Positions 3,731-5,523 of a stretch of 5,523 nt of DNA are shown here, piece after piece; the first letter of the stretch is position 1, and every line of letters starts with the position of its first letter. Position numbers and translations under genes: made by a program. The stretch spans positions 1 through 5,523 of the forward strand of contig SMWC01000138.1 of assembly GCA_004357505.1 (NCBI GenBank). The letters run 5' to 3'. Source of the stretch: Gammaproteobacteria bacterium. GTDB lineage: Bacteria; Pseudomonadota; Gammaproteobacteria; Steroidobacterales; Rariloculaceae. A model generated the notes under the pieces. It was not told the DNA's origin, did no database searches, and saw nothing but the letters and a program-made list of their open reading frames with translations.

Positions 3731-5523
3731 TCAGAACAGTGGTTCCGGTCCTTGTCCGTCCGCTGCCTCACCCCCGTCCGTGAAGATATCAGGATGCCAC
3801 TCTGCAGGATCAGGCTCCCGCTCGGGAACGTGGCCGATACGAAACTTCTCGAATATGCTCCCCTGGTTGGTCGCCGCCACGAGGCCCGACTTCGGGTTGA
3901 TGCGAACATCGATAATCCCCGGCGGTTGCTCCATGGCATGATAGCTCAATCCATCCAGTGCTTCGGCCATGAAGTCGATCCACATCGGCAGCGCGGTGCG
4001 CGCGCCCTGTTCGTATCGACCGAGCGAGCGTTCCTGATCGAATCCGACCCACGCGGCGGTCACAACGTCAGCGTTGAACCCGGCAAACCACGCGTCACGT
4101 CGGTCGTTGGTGGTGCCGGTCTTGCCCGCCACGTCCTCTCGTCCCAGCGCCGCGTACGCAGCCCGCCCTGTACCGCGGCGAACGACATCCTGCATCATGT
4201 CAGTGATGAGGTAGGCGTTTTGTGCGGAGATGACGCGCTTCGCTATGCGTAGCTTGGGATACAGATCTATCGGGCTTTCAATCAGGGCCGGCGCCACGCC
4301 TGCCTCGAAATCTGCCGCCGCGCAATCCTGACAGGCGAGACTCGGCCTTGCTGCATAAAGCACCTCACCATCAGCATCTTCGATTCGCTCGATCAGATAA
4401 GCGTCGACGTTGTAGCCGCCATTCGCAAATGTTGCGTAGCCATCCACGAGATCGAGGGGCGCAATGCCACCGGCACCGAGCGCAAGCGTCGCATTCACCG
4501 GCAATGCCGTGTCATCAAAGCCGAATGCACGCAAGTGCCTGATCGTGGCGCCGATGCCCGCGCGCCGGATGACTCTGACCGAGACCAGATTTAAGGACTG
4601 TACGAGCGCCTCGCGCAACCGGGTCGGGCCACGGTACCTCCCGTCGTAGTTCACGGGGCGCCACTCTGTCTCGAGCTCGGAACTTGCTACGACTATCGGT
4701 GCGTCATTGATGATGGTCGCCGCGGTGAAGCCGTTTTCCAGCGCCGCCGAATAAACGAACGGCTTAAAAGATGAGCCGGGCTGACGCTGGGACTGGGTCG
4801 CGCGATTGAAATTGCTGAGATAGAAATCAAAGCCCCCCACCAGTGCCGTCACAGCACCGTCTAAGGGGTCCAACGAGACGATCGCGCCCTGCACCTGAGG
4901 AAGTTGGGCGAGTCGTAGGCTGTTGTCCTCCAGTACCCGGAACCGCACTACGTCGCCAGGATCGAGCGCATCGGCGACGATGGTCGGCGCCGGTGCCACG
5001 AGGTCGTCGCTGATAAACGGAGCCGCCCATGCGACCGCCTCCAGCTCGATCGGGACCAGACCCCGGTCCGCAAAGTAGACCTGAGCGCGGTCTTGAATCG
5101 GGGGCTGCTCCAGCGGCACTTCTTCATCGGCGGCCGCCTCAGCAACGACCGGCTCGACCGCGATTACCGGCTCTAGCTCGACAATGATCTCGTCCACGCT
5201 GATCACGAGGCCTGTCATGAAGCCCGAGATCTGTGCGTAGTCCACCAGCACAGCCTTCCATCGATCTTCCGGTGGCTCGTCCGGGCCGGGCGAAAGCTGG
5301 GCGAGGGCCACCTGGGCAAGTGGCCCACGGTAACCGTGGCGTTCATCATAATCGATCAAGCCGTCTCGAAGCGCCTTCTGCGCCGCGCGCTGCAGCCGAC
5401 TGTCGATCGTTGTAGTGACCTTTAGACCTGCATCGTAAGCAGCCGGTCCAAGCCGGCGGATGAGTTCGGCCCTGACCATTTCCGCGACATAGGGCGATGC
5501 GAGCGCGAGTTGCGGTCCGTACC
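3731..5523 (-). CDS. mrcA: Penicillin-binding protein 1A, transpeptidase part (N-terminus outside window)
   Basis: PBP1A is an inner-membrane enzyme with a periplasmic body that polymerises glycan strands and cross-links peptidoglycan; beta-lactams target its transpeptidase. The frame is open from the right edge (reading YGPQLALASPYVAEMVRAEL), so about 596 C-terminal residues are present. The membrane anchor and glycosyltransferase domain lie outside. Counting from the internal Met at 5479, a linker and OB-like domain come first (about 20-195), then the transpeptidase. Its three motifs are SSFK (236-239; acylated Ser codon at 4772-4774), SLN (295-297) and KTGT (453-456). VSLDPLDGAVTALVGGFDF and FNRATQSQRQPGSSFKPF match MrcA closely, and the protein ends PEPLF, similar to my recollection of the E. 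coli C-terminus. All active-site residues seen are intact. An acidic, Val/Ala/Glu-rich insert lies in the OB-like region. Some genomes call this gene ponA. Confidence 0.95.
   Translation of the reverse strand, partial: YGPQLALASPYVAEMVRAELIRRLGPAAYDAGLKVTTTIDSRLQRAAQKALRDGLIDYDERHGYRGPLAQVALAQLSPGPDEPPEDRWKAVLVDYAQISGFMTGLVISVDEIIVELEPVIAVEPVVAEAAADEEVPLEQPPIQDRAQVYFADRGLVPIELEAVAWAAPFISDDLVAPAPTIVADALDPGDVVRFRVLEDNSLRLAQLPQVQGAIVSLDPLDGAVTALVGGFDFYLSNFNRATQSQRQPGSSFKPFVYSAALENGFTAATIINDAPIVVASSELETEWRPVNYDGRYRGPTRLREALVQSLNLVSVRVIRRAGIGATIRHLRAFGFDDTALPVNATLALGAGGIAPLDLVDGYATFANGGYNVDAYLIERIEDADGEVLYAARPSLACQDCAAADFEAGVAPALIESPIDLYPKLRIAKRVISAQNAYLITDMMQDVVRRGTGRAAYAALGREDVAGKTGTTNDRRDAWFAGFNADVVTAAWVGFDQERSLGRYEQGARTALPMWIDFMAEALDGLSYHAMEQPPGIIDVRINPKSGLVAATNQGSIFEKFRIGHVPEREPDPAEWHPDIFTDGGEAADGQGPEPLF

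Noticed and set aside
3632..4252. 206-codon open frame on the + strand opposite mrcA
   Set aside because: It lies opposite the clear PBP1A frame, with no recognisable domain and a composition typical of an antisense shadow.
1..5523. A new defence, mobile or biosynthetic system
   Set aside because: Every substantial gene but one is a known core function, and there are no direct-repeat arrays, transposase, integrase, toxin-antitoxin pair or nuclease-like genes.

Overview
The window looks like ordinary chromosomal housekeeping sequence from a moderately high-GC gammaproteobacterium. The proteins most resemble gammaproteobacterial forms: RdgB and the zinc-binding (C+) L31 follow the E. coli pattern, citrate synthase is the long hexameric (type II) kind, and the class A penicillin-binding protein has the MrcA layout and ends in Leu-Phe as I recall E. 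coli MrcA does. The genus cannot be fixed from this sequence. I see no insertion sequence, CRISPR array, tRNA, rRNA or phage gene.

Layout, left to right. On the + strand are the 3' part of rph (RNase PH) and the complete rdgB (XTP/dITP pyrophosphatase), overlapping by 4 bases. A 356-base gap follows (1005-1360). It holds a hairpin, a 100-base AT-rich stretch and a tight cluster of three DnaA boxes, two of them perfect and inverted. Next is rpmE (ribosomal protein L31), a 192-base gap with a strong extended -10 promoter, and gltA (citrate synthase). On the - strand, converging on gltA with a single base between the stop codons, is an operon-like pair: the 3' two-thirds or so of mrcA/ponA (PBP1A), whose N-terminal glycosyltransferase part lies beyond the right edge, then a 205-residue conserved-looking protein that resembles a degenerate nucleotidyltransferase-like family.

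The genes do not form one pathway. rph and rdgB serve RNA processing and nucleotide-pool cleaning, rpmE translation, gltA entry into the TCA cycle, and mrcA wall synthesis. The item most worth a second look is the DnaA-box cluster beside the AT-rich block between rdgB and rpmE. It could be the chromosomal origin, a DnaA-titrating or DnaA-reactivating site, or a DnaA-controlled regulatory region. The other observations are smaller: an acidic insert in PBP1A, loss of the acidic motif in the nucleotidyltransferase-like protein, the almost abutting convergent stops, and a long gltA leader.
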